Shown one piece after another: positions 1 through 8,035 of a stretch of DNA of 64,000 nucleotides. The notes under the pieces were generated by a model, which saw only the letters and a program-made list of their open reading frames with translations, was not told the DNA's origin and ran no database searches. Position numbers and translations under genes: made by a program. Position 1 is the first letter of the stretch; each line of letters opens with the position of its first letter. The DNA is from Bradyrhizobium daqingense (GTDB lineage: Bacteria; Pseudomonadota; Alphaproteobacteria; Rhizobiales; Xanthobacteraceae): NCBI RefSeq assembly GCF_021044685.1, contig NZ_CP088014.1, forward strand, positions 7,240,001-7,304,000, in the 5' to 3' direction.

Positions 1-441
1 CGTCTCACCGTTCGAGCGATAGGTGACGTAAGGCATATTCGACGTCAGATCGTGCGGCCTCACGTCCTCGGCATTGTGCACGACCTTGCCGCCGAGGCGA
101 TCGCGCGCCTCGTAGAGGTCGCGCGTCAATTCGGTCTGGCCGTAGACCAGCACCGAATTGCCGCCGGAATGCTTGTGCAGATCGATCTTGGAGAGCACCC
201 CGTCATGCGCGATTTCGAACCCGTGGTGGATCTCGCCCTCGCGGTCCATTCGCTCGCCGCACTGCGCTTCGCGCATCAGCTTGGCAAAGCCGTGTTCCAG
301 CACGCCGGCGCGAATGCGGGCGAGCACATGCTCGCGGCTGTATTTCTCCAGCACGACCGTATCGATGCCCTTCAGATGCAGGAGCTGGGACAACAGCAGC
401 CCGGACGGTCCACCGCCGATGATACAGACCTGAACTTTCAT
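1..441 (-). CDS. pobA: 4-hydroxybenzoate 3-monooxygenase, N-terminal part
   Basis: Partial gene running off the left edge; the 147 N-terminal codons are present. It starts MKVQVCIIGGGPSGLLLSQL, a textbook FAD-binding Rossmann loop (GGGPSG) of class A flavoprotein hydroxylases, and continues with ARIRAGVLEHGFAKLM, characteristic of PobA. Family knowledge: PobA hydroxylates 4-hydroxybenzoate to protocatechuate in the cytoplasm using NADPH and O2. The product is the substrate of the pcaHG dioxygenase encoded 2 kb away. It diverges from an AraC-type gene, the usual pobA/pobR layout. Confidence in family is high; the C-terminus is not visible. Confidence 0.93.
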   Translation of the reverse strand, partial: MKVQVCIIGGGPSGLLLSQLLHLKGIDTVVLEKYSREHVLARIRAGVLEHGFAKLMREAQCGERMDREGEIHHGFEIAHDGVLSKIDLHKHSGGNSVLVYGQTELTRDLYEARDRLGGKVVHNAEDVRPHDLTSNMPYVTYRSNGET

Positions 442-527
442 TTTTGCGTCCTCCCGTCGGCACTATTTTGCAGATTCACCGCCGCAGACCGATGGAGGGT
501 TTCGCCTTTGTCTTGTACTATTCGAAC

Positions 528-1406
528 ATGAGGAGCGCAGCCCCCGCCCCGGCGATCCGGGTCTACAATCTGTTCGGCGAGTCCGGCGATCTGCCCGATG
601 TCGTGCATTGCGAGACCATTGCGTCGCGCTCGGTGCTGCACGACTGGACGCTGGCCGTACACCGCCATGCCCGGCTGCATCAGGTGCTGCTGATCGAGCG
701 CGGCGGCGGCGAGGCGACGCTCGACGGCCGCGTGGTGCCGCTCAAGCCGATGCAGATCGTCAACGTGCCGGTCGGCCATGTCCACGGGTTCCGCTTCGTG
801 CCTGACACTCAAGGCTGGGTGCTGACCATCGCCGCGGAAATTCTCGACGAGACGCTGCTCGCCGCGGAAGGCTTGCGGGCTGCGTTGTCGCGATCGGCCG
901 TCGTGCGCGGCTCGCCGCAGATCCGCACCACGATGAAGCAAATCTTTGCCGAGCACGCCGCGCGCGATTTCGGCCGCGCGCATGTGCTGCGCGCTTTGTC
1001 TTCGGCCATGATCGGGCTGGTGGCGCGCGCCCTCACGAGCGACAGCGGCGGCAACGGTTCGTCGGAAACCGGATTGTTCCGCCGCTTCGAAGCGCTGCTG
1101 GAGCAGCACCATCCGGAGCGCTGGAGCGTCGCCGACTATGCCGGGGCACTGTCGGTCACGCCGACGCATCTCAACCGGATCACGCGGGCGGCGACCGGCG
1201 ACACCGCCTCGCACCTGATCCTCAACCGGCTGATCCGAGAGGCGCGGCGCAACCTCGTCTACACCAACCTGCCGGTCTCGACGATCGCCTATACGCTCGG
1301 CTTCGAGGACCCCGCTTATTTCAGCCGCGTCTATGCCGCGGCCACAGGCCTATCGCCGCGCGCTTTTCGGGCGCAGCTCCATGGCGACGCGGCGAAATCG
1401 CGATAG
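528..1406 (+). CDS. pobR: AraC-family transcriptional regulator, probable PobR
   Basis: The 292-aa protein has an N-terminal cupin-like sensor region (HRHARLHQVLLIERGGG) and a C-terminal AraC double helix-turn-helix ending in the signature GFEDPAYFSRVYAAATGLSP. Divergent placement beside pobA implies it is the 4-hydroxybenzoate-responsive activator of pobA; that role is inferred from context. Start chosen at the ATG at 528 because the homologous-looking sequence begins just after it. In-frame alternatives at 444 and 492 would extend into the pobA promoter. No strong ribosome binding site precedes any of them. Confidence 0.85.
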   Translation: MRSAAPAPAIRVYNLFGESGDLPDVVHCETIASRSVLHDWTLAVHRHARLHQVLLIERGGGEATLDGRVVPLKPMQIVNVPVGHVHGFRFVPDTQGWVLTIAAEILDETLLAAEGLRAALSRSAVVRGSPQIRTTMKQIFAEHAARDFGRAHVLRALSSAMIGLVARALTSDSGGNGSSETGLFRRFEALLEQHHPERWSVADYAGALSVTPTHLNRITRAATGDTASHLILNRLIREARRNLVYTNLPVSTIAYTLGFEDPAYFSRVYAAATGLSPRAFRAQLHGDAAKSR

Positions 1407-1597
1407 ACTTCGTTGCTACTTACCTTCGTATATGGGGTCCCATCCTTTGGATAGCGCCCTTTTACCTCCGTACAATTGAGCGGAGAGTGCGGCCGCCTTA
1501 GCGTGGCGGCATTCGGCGCCCTGGCGCTGGTGGCATAGGACCTCCCTAACCTTGGCGCAAGACGGCCATACCTGTCCGGTCGTCTGCGCCTTTTTTT
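1407..1597 (+). ncRNA. candidate structured small RNA or long leader
   Basis: This stretch between pobR and the NYN gene has no credible ORF but folds well on paper. GGGGTCC (1434-1440) can pair with GGACCTC (1538-1544, one G-U), enclosing hairpins CTCCG/CGGAG (1466-1485) and GCCGCC/GGCGGC (1492-1510). A strong intrinsic terminator follows at 1554-1597. It may be an independent sRNA or the structured 3' end of the pobR transcript. No known RNA family was recognised; the call rests only on pairing seen by eye. Confidence 0.4.
1554..1597 (+). terminator. Rho-independent terminator
   Basis: Stem GGCGCA-(A)-GACGGCC pairs with GGTCGTCTGCGCC across a short loop and is followed directly by seven T residues (1591-1597). 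It terminates rightward transcription from pobR or from the candidate RNA in front of it. Confidence 0.85.
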
Positions 1598-1693
1598 CAG
1601 CAAGCCGTCGGCGGCTCGAGTGTTTTGCCGTCGACGTAACGCGCCCTGGCGACTGAGTGGCCGGTTTCGTGCGGAACTGGGGATTTGAGCAGA

Positions 1694-2305
1694 ATGCCTT
1701 CGATTGGGAAGATCGCACTCTTTATCGACGGCTCCAATCTCTATGCCACCTCCAAAGCGCTCGGCTTCGACATCGATTACAGGCGTCTGCTTGGTGAATT
1801 CCAAAGCCGGGGCACGCTGTTGCGGGCCTTCTACTACACGACCGTCGTCGAGGATCAGGAGTATTCGTCGATCCGCCCCCTGGTCGACTGGCTCGACTAC
1901 AATGGATACACGGTCGTCACCAAGCTCACCAAGGAGTCCTTCGACGGCACGACCGGCCGCCGCAAATTGAGGGGCAACATAAACGTCGAGCTCGCCGTAA
2001 CCGCGATGGAGCTCGCCAGGCATGTCGATCAGATCGTGTTGTTCTCAGGGGACGGAGATTTCCGTTCGATGGTGGAAGCGTTGCAGCGCCGTGGTGTCCG
2101 CGTGACGGTCGTCTCGACGCTTTCCACTCAGCCCCCCATGGTCGCCGACGACCTGCGCCGACAGGCTGACGTATTCGTCGATCTGGCAGAACTGAAGCTG
2201 CAAGTGGGCCGCGATCCAGCCGAGCGGCCGGTAGCACGCGAGATGCGCCAGCTACCGCAATTCCTCCAGCGCGGAGCGATCAATCGCGACGACCGGGTGG
2301 AATGA
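1694..2305 (+). CDS. NYN domain protein (LabA/DUF88 family)
   Basis: A 203-aa protein with the NYN (PIN-like nuclease) signature: FIDGSNLY near the N-terminus, then LFSGDGDFRSMVEAL and a C-terminal QADVFVDLAELK helix. The conserved acidic residues (D in FIDGSN, the SGDGDF aspartates) match the metal-binding set of the family. Family knowledge: LabA/DUF88 proteins are predicted RNases of poorly known role. Start at ATG 1694; an upstream in-frame TTG at 1685 is less likely. It stands alone, downstream of the terminator and convergent with pcaG. Confidence 0.85.
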   Translation: MPSIGKIALFIDGSNLYATSKALGFDIDYRRLLGEFQSRGTLLRAFYYTTVVEDQEYSSIRPLVDWLDYNGYTVVTKLTKESFDGTTGRRKLRGNINVELAVTAMELARHVDQIVLFSGDGDFRSMVEALQRRGVRVTVVSTLSTQPPMVADDLRRQADVFVDLAELKLQVGRDPAERPVAREMRQLPQFLQRGAINRDDRVE

Positions 2306-2326
2306 TCCCGGGACGGCAGCCGGCCC

Positions 2327-2953
2327 TCACACATCGAAGAACACCGTCTCGTCCGGCCCCTGAAGATTGATCGTGAAGGAATACACGATCTTGCCGGCCC
2401 GTTCGCTGCGCGCAGCCACCAGCGTCTTGCGGCGCACTGGCGGCTCGATCAGGTTGAGCACGGGGTCGGCGGCGTTGGCCGCCTCCTCGTCCGAGAAATA
2501 GAGCCGCGTGTTCAGCCCGATATTGATGCCGCGCGCGACGATCCAGACATTGACGTGCGGCGCGCATTTGCGGCCGGCCCTGTCGGTGATCGCGCCGGGC
2601 TTGACGGTCTCGAAGGTCACGAGGCCGCTCTCGAAGTCGGAGCCGGCGCGGCCCCAGCCGCGAAACCCTTGCTCCAGCGCACCCGCCGAGCGATCGGCCG
2701 GATGGTTGTAGCGGCCGGCCGCATTGGCCTGCCAGATCTCCAGCAGCACGTCGCGGAGCGGCGTGCCGGTGCCGTCGAGCACCTTGCCTTCCAGCGTGAT
2801 GCGCTCGCCTCTGGTGGCGGGCGTCACCAGGACATTCGAGAAGTTCTTCTCGAAGATGTCGAAGCCGGCCATCGCCGGGATGAGGCCGATATGGACGTAG
2901 GGGCCGGCGGTCTGCGAGGCGGTTTCCTTGAGGTAGTTGAGCGGCTGTGGCAT
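2327..2953 (-). CDS. pcaG: protocatechuate 3,4-dioxygenase alpha subunit
   Basis: A 208-aa intradiol dioxygenase-family protein with GEVIxxxG-like core KVLDGTGTPLRDVLLEIWQA and NAAGRYNHPAD. It lacks the HIH iron-ligand motif, as expected for the non-catalytic alpha subunit. Family knowledge: PcaGH cleaves protocatechuate to 3-carboxy-cis,cis-muconate in the beta-ketoadipate pathway. It lies 3 bp after pcaH, with AAGGAA as ribosome binding site. Confidence 0.95.
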   Translation of the reverse strand: MPQPLNYLKETASQTAGPYVHIGLIPAMAGFDIFEKNFSNVLVTPATRGERITLEGKVLDGTGTPLRDVLLEIWQANAAGRYNHPADRSAGALEQGFRGWGRAGSDFESGLVTFETVKPGAITDRAGRKCAPHVNVWIVARGINIGLNTRLYFSDEEAANAADPVLNLIEPPVRRKTLVAARSERAGKIVYSFTINLQGPDETVFFDV

Positions 2954-2956
2954 TGC

Positions 2957-3739
2957 TCAGTTTCCTTCGGAGCGATTTTCGAAATAGGTGGAGCGCTGGC
3001 CGCGCAGCACGATGTCAAAGCGGTAGGCGAGCGAGTCGAACGGCGTCGATGCGTTGAGATCGAGCGGCGCCACGAGACGGTCGAGCGCGTCCTTGTCCGG
3101 GATCGTCGTCAGGATCGGACAGACCGGGATCAGGGGATCGCCCTCGAAATACATCTGCGTGATCAGCCGCTGCGCGAAGCCCGAGCCGAACACCGAGAAA
3201 TGGATGTGAGCGGGCCGCCAGCTGTTGACGTAGTTGCGCCAGGGATAGGGGCCTGGCTTCACGGTGCGGAAGTAATAGTAGCCGGTCTCGTCGGTGAGCG
3301 CGCGGCCGCAGCCGCCGAAATTGGGATCGACCGGCGCCAGATAGGTGTCTTTCTTGTGTCGGTAGCGGCCGCCGGCATTGGCCTGCCAGAACTCGACCAG
3401 CGTGCTCGGCACGCCGCGGCCGGTCTCGTCCAGCACACGGCCGTGGATGATGGTGCGCTCGCCGACGGGATCGCCATCCTTGGCGTAATTGCGGATCAGA
3501 TCGTTGTCGAGCGGGCCGAGGTCGTTGTGGCCGAACACCGGCCCCGTGATTTCCGAGACCGAGCTCTCCAGCGACAGCAGCGCCTGGCGTGGCGAGCGCA
3601 GCACCGAGGATTTGTAGCCGGGCGCATGCGCCGGCGGATGGATGGAGCGGTCGCGCTGGAAGAAGCCGCCGTCCCGCGGCGCGAACGGCTCGGGGCGGTT
3701 GAGGCGGGGATCCTGCAAGGCTGGCGCCTGGGCGTTCAT
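2957..3739 (-). CDS. pcaH: protocatechuate 3,4-dioxygenase beta subunit
   Basis: 260 aa. The catalytic subunit motif NSWRPAHIHFSVFG is present, with H178 and H180 the expected iron ligands and tyrosines in YRHKKDTY and WRNYVN as candidates for the other ligands. The core VEFWQANAGGRY is typical of intradiol dioxygenases. The start at 3739 (MNAQAP) is supported by an upstream GGGAGAG. It forms an operon with pcaG. A LysR-type gene diverges from it, with a strong inverted repeat between them. Confidence 0.95.
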   Translation of the reverse strand: MNAQAPALQDPRLNRPEPFAPRDGGFFQRDRSIHPPAHAPGYKSSVLRSPRQALLSLESSVSEITGPVFGHNDLGPLDNDLIRNYAKDGDPVGERTIIHGRVLDETGRGVPSTLVEFWQANAGGRYRHKKDTYLAPVDPNFGGCGRALTDETGYYYFRTVKPGPYPWRNYVNSWRPAHIHFSVFGSGFAQRLITQMYFEGDPLIPVCPILTTIPDKDALDRLVAPLDLNASTPFDSLAYRFDIVLRGQRSTYFENRSEGN

Positions 3740-3800
3740 CGGCGTTGTCTCTCCCTCTGGCGCCGATCCGGGCGCACGGCTTGTCGGGAGGATCATGGGA

Positions 3801-3827
3801 CGATCTATTCTCAAGATAAATAGATCG
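3801..3827. promoter_or_regulatory. inverted repeat, likely LysR-type operator
   Basis: CGATCTATT and AATAGATCG form perfect 9-bp arms around a 9-nt spacer, giving a T-N11-A core typical of LysR-type regulator boxes. The site lies in the 94-bp interval between the pcaH start and the divergent LysR gene. It may serve both promoters. Confidence 0.6.
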
Positions 3828-3842
3828 ATTATAATGAATTAC

Positions 3843-4762
3843 ATGAAGGAAATCGATCATTTGGCTCTTGATGGCCACGCCCTGGAGCTGTTCCTCGCCG
3901 TGCTGGAGGAAGGGGCTCGGTGACCGCGGCGGCCACGCGGCTCGGCCTGACGCAATCTGCGGTCAGTCACGGCTTGAACAAGCTGCGGCGGATCGCGGGC
4001 GATCCGCTGTTCGCCAAGTCCGGCCGCGGCATCGTCGCGACCGCCCATGCCCAGGCGCTGGCCGGCAAGGCCCGCGCCCTGATCGACGAGATGCGCAGCT
4101 TTGCCGGCGGCACTGCGTTCGAGCCGCCGCACGCGCAGCTCTCGCTGACGATCGCCGCAAACGACTTTCAGCGCGACCTGCTGCTGCCGCGGTTCTTCGA
4201 TCATGTCGCTGCGCAAGTGAAGAGCCTGAATTTGCGCGTGATCCCCTCGCAGTCGCCTTCGCCCGCGATGCTGCGTGAAAACCGCTGCGATCTGCTGATC
4301 ACGCCGCTGCCGCCGTCCGGTGTCGACATCGTGCAGAAGCGCCTCTTGAGCGATCACTACGTCTGCTACTACGACGCCAAGGCGCGCAACGCGCCGGCCG
4401 GCCGCGGCGCCTATCTCGCGGCGCGCCACATCACCGTGGTCTATACCGACAACGAGCGGCTCGACTTCGACCGCCGGCTGGCCGCCAACGGATTCCACCG
4501 CGACATCGCGATCTCGGTGCCGAGCTTTTCCGGCGTGCCGTCCTTTCTGCGCGGCTCGCAAATGCTCGCGAGCATGCCGAGCCTGCTTGCCTCCGGCGTG
4601 ATGCGCGGCTTCGCGCAAACGCGGATCCCGCTGGCGTCACGCACGCGAACGCTGGCCGAGCTGCCGATGTTCATGGTCTGGCACCAACGCTATCAGAAGG
4701 ACCCGGCTCATCGCTGGATCAGGAGCCAGCTCGAGACAGTCGCGGCGACAGCGGCCGCCTGA
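3843..4762 (+). pseudogene. LysR-family regulator next to pcaHG, frameshifted
   Basis: The N-terminal codons from ATG 3843 encode KEIDHLALDGHALELFLAVL and reach a stop at 3921. A second frame from about 3914 continues with SVTAAATRLGLTQSAVSHGL, the rest of the LysR helix-turn-helix, then a complete effector domain to 4762. The break sits in a G4 run at 3912-3915 and corresponds to one base lost (or two gained). A GTG at 3920 could start a product lacking the first helix, which would probably not bind DNA. Context suggests a protocatechuate-pathway regulator (PcaQ-like role), but PcaQ identity cannot be shown. A sequencing error is a real possibility. Confidence 0.75.
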
Positions 4763-4843
4763 GCGACGAGCCCGCGCCTGCGGAAAACCTAAATCCCGCC
4801 AAACCCACTGGTTGCGCAGGGGCGGCCACGCTAAAATCGCTCC

Positions 4844-6148
4844 ATGACAGTGACCGACATTGCGAGCCGAACCTACAATCACAGCTGGCGGCTGGATCCG
4901 ATCCTCCGCAGCCTGCTCGATACGGATTTCTATAAACTATTGATGTTACAGATGATTCGGGAGGATTATCCGGATCAGCAGGTGACCTTCTCGGTCATCA
5001 ACCGCTCGCGCCATGTCCGCCTCGCCGAGATCATCGACGAGGGCGAGCTGCGCGCTCAGCTCGACCATGCCCGCACCATCCGTTTTTCCAAGAAGGAGCT
5101 GATCTGGCTTGCCGGTAACACCTTCTACGGCAAGACCCACATGTTCTCGGCGGACTTCATCCGCTGGCTGGCCGAATTCCGCCTGCCCGAATACGAGCTG
5201 CGCAAGGTCGACGGCCAGTACGAGCTGCACTTCCACGGCCCCTGGACCCACACCACGATGTGGGAGATTCCGGCGCTCGCGATCCTCAACGAGCTGCGCT
5301 CGCGCGCGGCGATGAAGGGCCGCGGGCGCTTCGAGCTCGACGTGCTCTACGCCCGCGCCAAGGCCAAGCTCTGGACCAAGGTGGAGCGGCTGCGCAAGCT
5401 GGAGAATCTGCGGCTGTCCGATTTCGGCACCCGCCGTCGCCACGGCTTCCTCTGGCAGCGCTGGTGCGTCGAGGCGGTCAAGGAAGGCCTCGGCTCGTCC
5501 TTCATCGGCACCTCGAACGTGCTGCTCGCGATGGACAACGATCTGGAAGCCATCGGCACCAACGCACATGAGCTGCCGATGGTCGCGGCCGCGCTCGCCA
5601 GGGACGACGAGGAATTGCGCTGGGCGCCCTATCGCATCCTCGACCAGTGGCGCCAGACCTATGGCGGCAACCTCCTGATCGCGCTGCCCGATGCCTTCGG
5701 CACCAAGGCGTTCCTGCGCGATGCGCCGGAATGGGTCGCCGACTGGACCGGCTTCCGCCCCGACAGCGCGCCGCCGATCCAAGCCGGCGAGGAGATCATC
5801 GCCTGGTGGCAGAAGAAGGGCCGCAACCCCAAGGACAAGCTGCTCGTCTTTTCCGACGCGATGGACGTCGGCTCGATCGAGGAGACCTATCACCACTTCG
5901 CCGGCCGCGTGCGGCTCTCCTTCGGCTGGGGCACCAACCTCACCAACGATTTCGTCGGCTGCGCGCCGGACGGCTCGTTCAATCTCGATCCGATCTCGCT
6001 GGTCTGCAAGGTGTCCTCGGTCGACGGTCATCCCGCCGTCAAGCTCTCCGACAATCCGGAGAAGGCGACCGGCCGGCCCTCGGAGATCGAGCGTTACCTG
6101 CGCGTGTTCGGCGATGCCGGCCGCGTGCGTAAGCCGGTGCTGGTCTAG
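4844..6148 (+). CDS. pncB: nicotinate phosphoribosyltransferase
   Basis: 434 aa, full length for PncB. The N-terminal LLDTDFYKLLMLQMI and internal STFIGTSN-type motif (SSFIGTSNVLLA) with HELPMV are family hallmarks. Family knowledge: it converts nicotinate and PRPP to nicotinate mononucleotide in NAD salvage, in the cytoplasm. It is a single gene; its stop is followed by an intergenic palindromic repeat. Confidence 0.95.
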   Translation: MTVTDIASRTYNHSWRLDPILRSLLDTDFYKLLMLQMIREDYPDQQVTFSVINRSRHVRLAEIIDEGELRAQLDHARTIRFSKKELIWLAGNTFYGKTHMFSADFIRWLAEFRLPEYELRKVDGQYELHFHGPWTHTTMWEIPALAILNELRSRAAMKGRGRFELDVLYARAKAKLWTKVERLRKLENLRLSDFGTRRRHGFLWQRWCVEAVKEGLGSSFIGTSNVLLAMDNDLEAIGTNAHELPMVAAALARDDEELRWAPYRILDQWRQTYGGNLLIALPDAFGTKAFLRDAPEWVADWTGFRPDSAPPIQAGEEIIAWWQKKGRNPKDKLLVFSDAMDVGSIEETYHHFAGRVRLSFGWGTNLTNDFVGCAPDGSFNLDPISLVCKVSSVDGHPAVKLSDNPEKATGRPSEIERYLRVFGDAGRVRKPVLV

Positions 6149-6199
6149 CAGCACCAGACCGACTCTCTCGACGACGGAGATCGTGTCACGCTCATCCGC

Positions 6200-6273
6200 C
6201 GTCATTGCGAGGAGCTCTTGCGACGAGGCAATCCACGGAAACAGTCTGGATTGCTTCGCTGCGCTCGCAAATC
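6200..6273. repeat. intergenic palindromic repeat, family A (degenerate copy)
   Basis: CGTCATTGCGAGGAGC...GAAGCAATCC-type arm followed by GGATTGCTTCGCTGCGCTCGCAA, an inverted repeat. A nearly identical, better preserved copy lies at 33849-33934. The right arm here ends in AATCAC instead of AATGACG, so the copy is eroding. It lies in the gap 6149-6474, which otherwise shows no gene. Confidence 0.75.
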
Positions 6274-6474
6274 ACAGAGCATTGGCTAACCGATATCGCG
6301 CTAACTCCGATTCCGCGGCATTTGAAACGATCTGCGCTCATCCACGTCACACTACCTTCACCGTCCGGCACGGTCCCCCGCGCTATTCAGGTCGAGTTAA
6401 GCAACCATCCGCTCTACTTCGCGTTGCAGGCGCAACGCTCCGTTGGGATCGTTGATCGATTTGGGGAACGCAGG

Positions 6475-7779
6475 GTGTTTCGCAGAACCGCGACGTCGAC
6501 GAAGGGCGACAGCTTCCTTCACGTCATCAAGCTCGTCTCGCCTTTCGTGATGGTCGTCCTGCTCCAGGCGGCGATCGCGGGATTCAGCCTCGAGGTGATG
6601 TCGTCGGTCCGCGCCTATGTCGCGGGCGAGGCGCTGTGGTCGCGCTCGCAGAAGAACGCCGTCTATTTCCTCAATCGCTACCTGCATTCGGGCGAGGCAA
6701 GCCAGTTCGCGCAATACCAGACCTCGCTCGCCGTCCCCATCGGCGACGAGTTTGCACGCTGGCGCTCGAACGCGATCCGGTCGACGTCGAAGCCGCCCGC
6801 ACCGGCTTCCTGCAAGGCGGCAACCATCCCGACGACGTGCCGGGACTGATCTGGCTGTTTCGCTACTTCAACCGCGTCAGCTTCCTTCAGGATGCGATCC
6901 GCGAGTGGGCTGCCACCGATCCCATGCTGCTGGAGCTGAGCGTGTTCGGCGAGGTCATCCGATCCGAGCTCCAGAACGGGCCCATTCAGGACGAGGAACG
7001 GCTGCAACTCGCGGCTCTCCGAGCTCAACGCCCAATTCACGGTGCATGCCAACAGATTCTCCACCGTCCTCGGCGAAGGCTCCCGCGCGATCAAAGTGAC
7101 GCTGACCTGCCTCAATATCGCCACCGCCGCGACGCTGATCCTGCTCCTGATCTGGCACACGAGACGCCTGGTGCAGCAACGACAGGCCTTCGAGGACGCC
7201 CTGTACGCCGAGAAGGAGCGCCTGGCCTGGCAGGCCTCGCACGACTGGCTGACGGGCCTCGCCAATCGCCGCGCCTTCGAGGCGCGCCTGCAAAGCGAGT
7301 TGGACAACGTTGCGGCCGGTCCGCTCGGACTGATCCTGCTCGACCTCGACGAGTTCAAGAGCGTCAACGACGGCTGCGGCCATCTCGCCGGCGACCGCCT
7401 GCTCTGCCAGATCTCAACCCTGCTGCAACGGGACCGGCGGCCGCATGACATGGTCGCCCGGCTCGGCGGCGACGAATTCGGCTTGATCCTGCCGCAGTGC
7501 TCACCGTTCGATGCCATGGATCTCGCCGAACAGCTGCGCCGATCGCTCGAGCTGTTCAGTTTCGCCTGGGACGATCGTTGCTTCGCGGTGACCGCCAGCA
7601 TCGGCGTCGCTTGCATCGCGGACCGCAACATCACGCTCGAGGACGCCATGCGGCGCGCCGACGCCGCCTGCTACCGCGCCAAGGAAAAGGGACGCAACCG
7701 CGTTCAGGTCGATCGCGGGCGACCGGACGTCGTCGTCGTGGCGCCACGCCCGCGCGAGGCCGTCGCGGCGCGAGGCTGA
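6475..7779 (+). pseudogene. membrane GGDEF diguanylate cyclase, two frameshifts
   Basis: Three overlapping frames give one protein. It has a first membrane segment (VMVVLLQAAIAGFSLEVMSS), an extracytoplasmic region, a second membrane segment (LNIATAATLILLLIWH), then a GGDEF domain with DWLTGLANRRAFE and the intact active motif RLGGDEFGLI. Reading shifts near 6757 (one base lost or two gained) and back near 7012 (one gained), so roughly 85 codons between are out of frame. Family knowledge: GGDEF enzymes make cyclic di-GMP. The start at GTG 6475 (preceded by GGGGAACGCAGG) is tentative. Paired compensating shifts suggest either local sequence error or a decayed gene whose catalytic half remains open. 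Confidence 0.75.
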
Positions 7780-8035
7780 AGCCCGTATTCGCGCGCCGCG
7801 CCAAGCCGTACCCAACTGGCGCTTCGAGCAGCCTTCGCGCGAGGCGTGGAGCAGCGAAACGGTCCGGTTGTGATGCCCCGGCCACATTGTTTCGAAAAGA
7901 TCGGGTCTTGCGCGTTTCGACACTTCGCGTTGCGCGATGGTCCAAGAAGGCCAGGGCCCCCGTCACTAAGCATGGCAACTGCCCAGCGTTGCGCGCCGGA
8001 TTCGATCCGGACCGCACCGTCAAAGGAGTTTGCAG

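Noticed and set aside
2555..3823. 422-aa rightward open frame over pcaHG
   Set aside because: It is antisense to two firmly identified genes and shows no domain or start signal.
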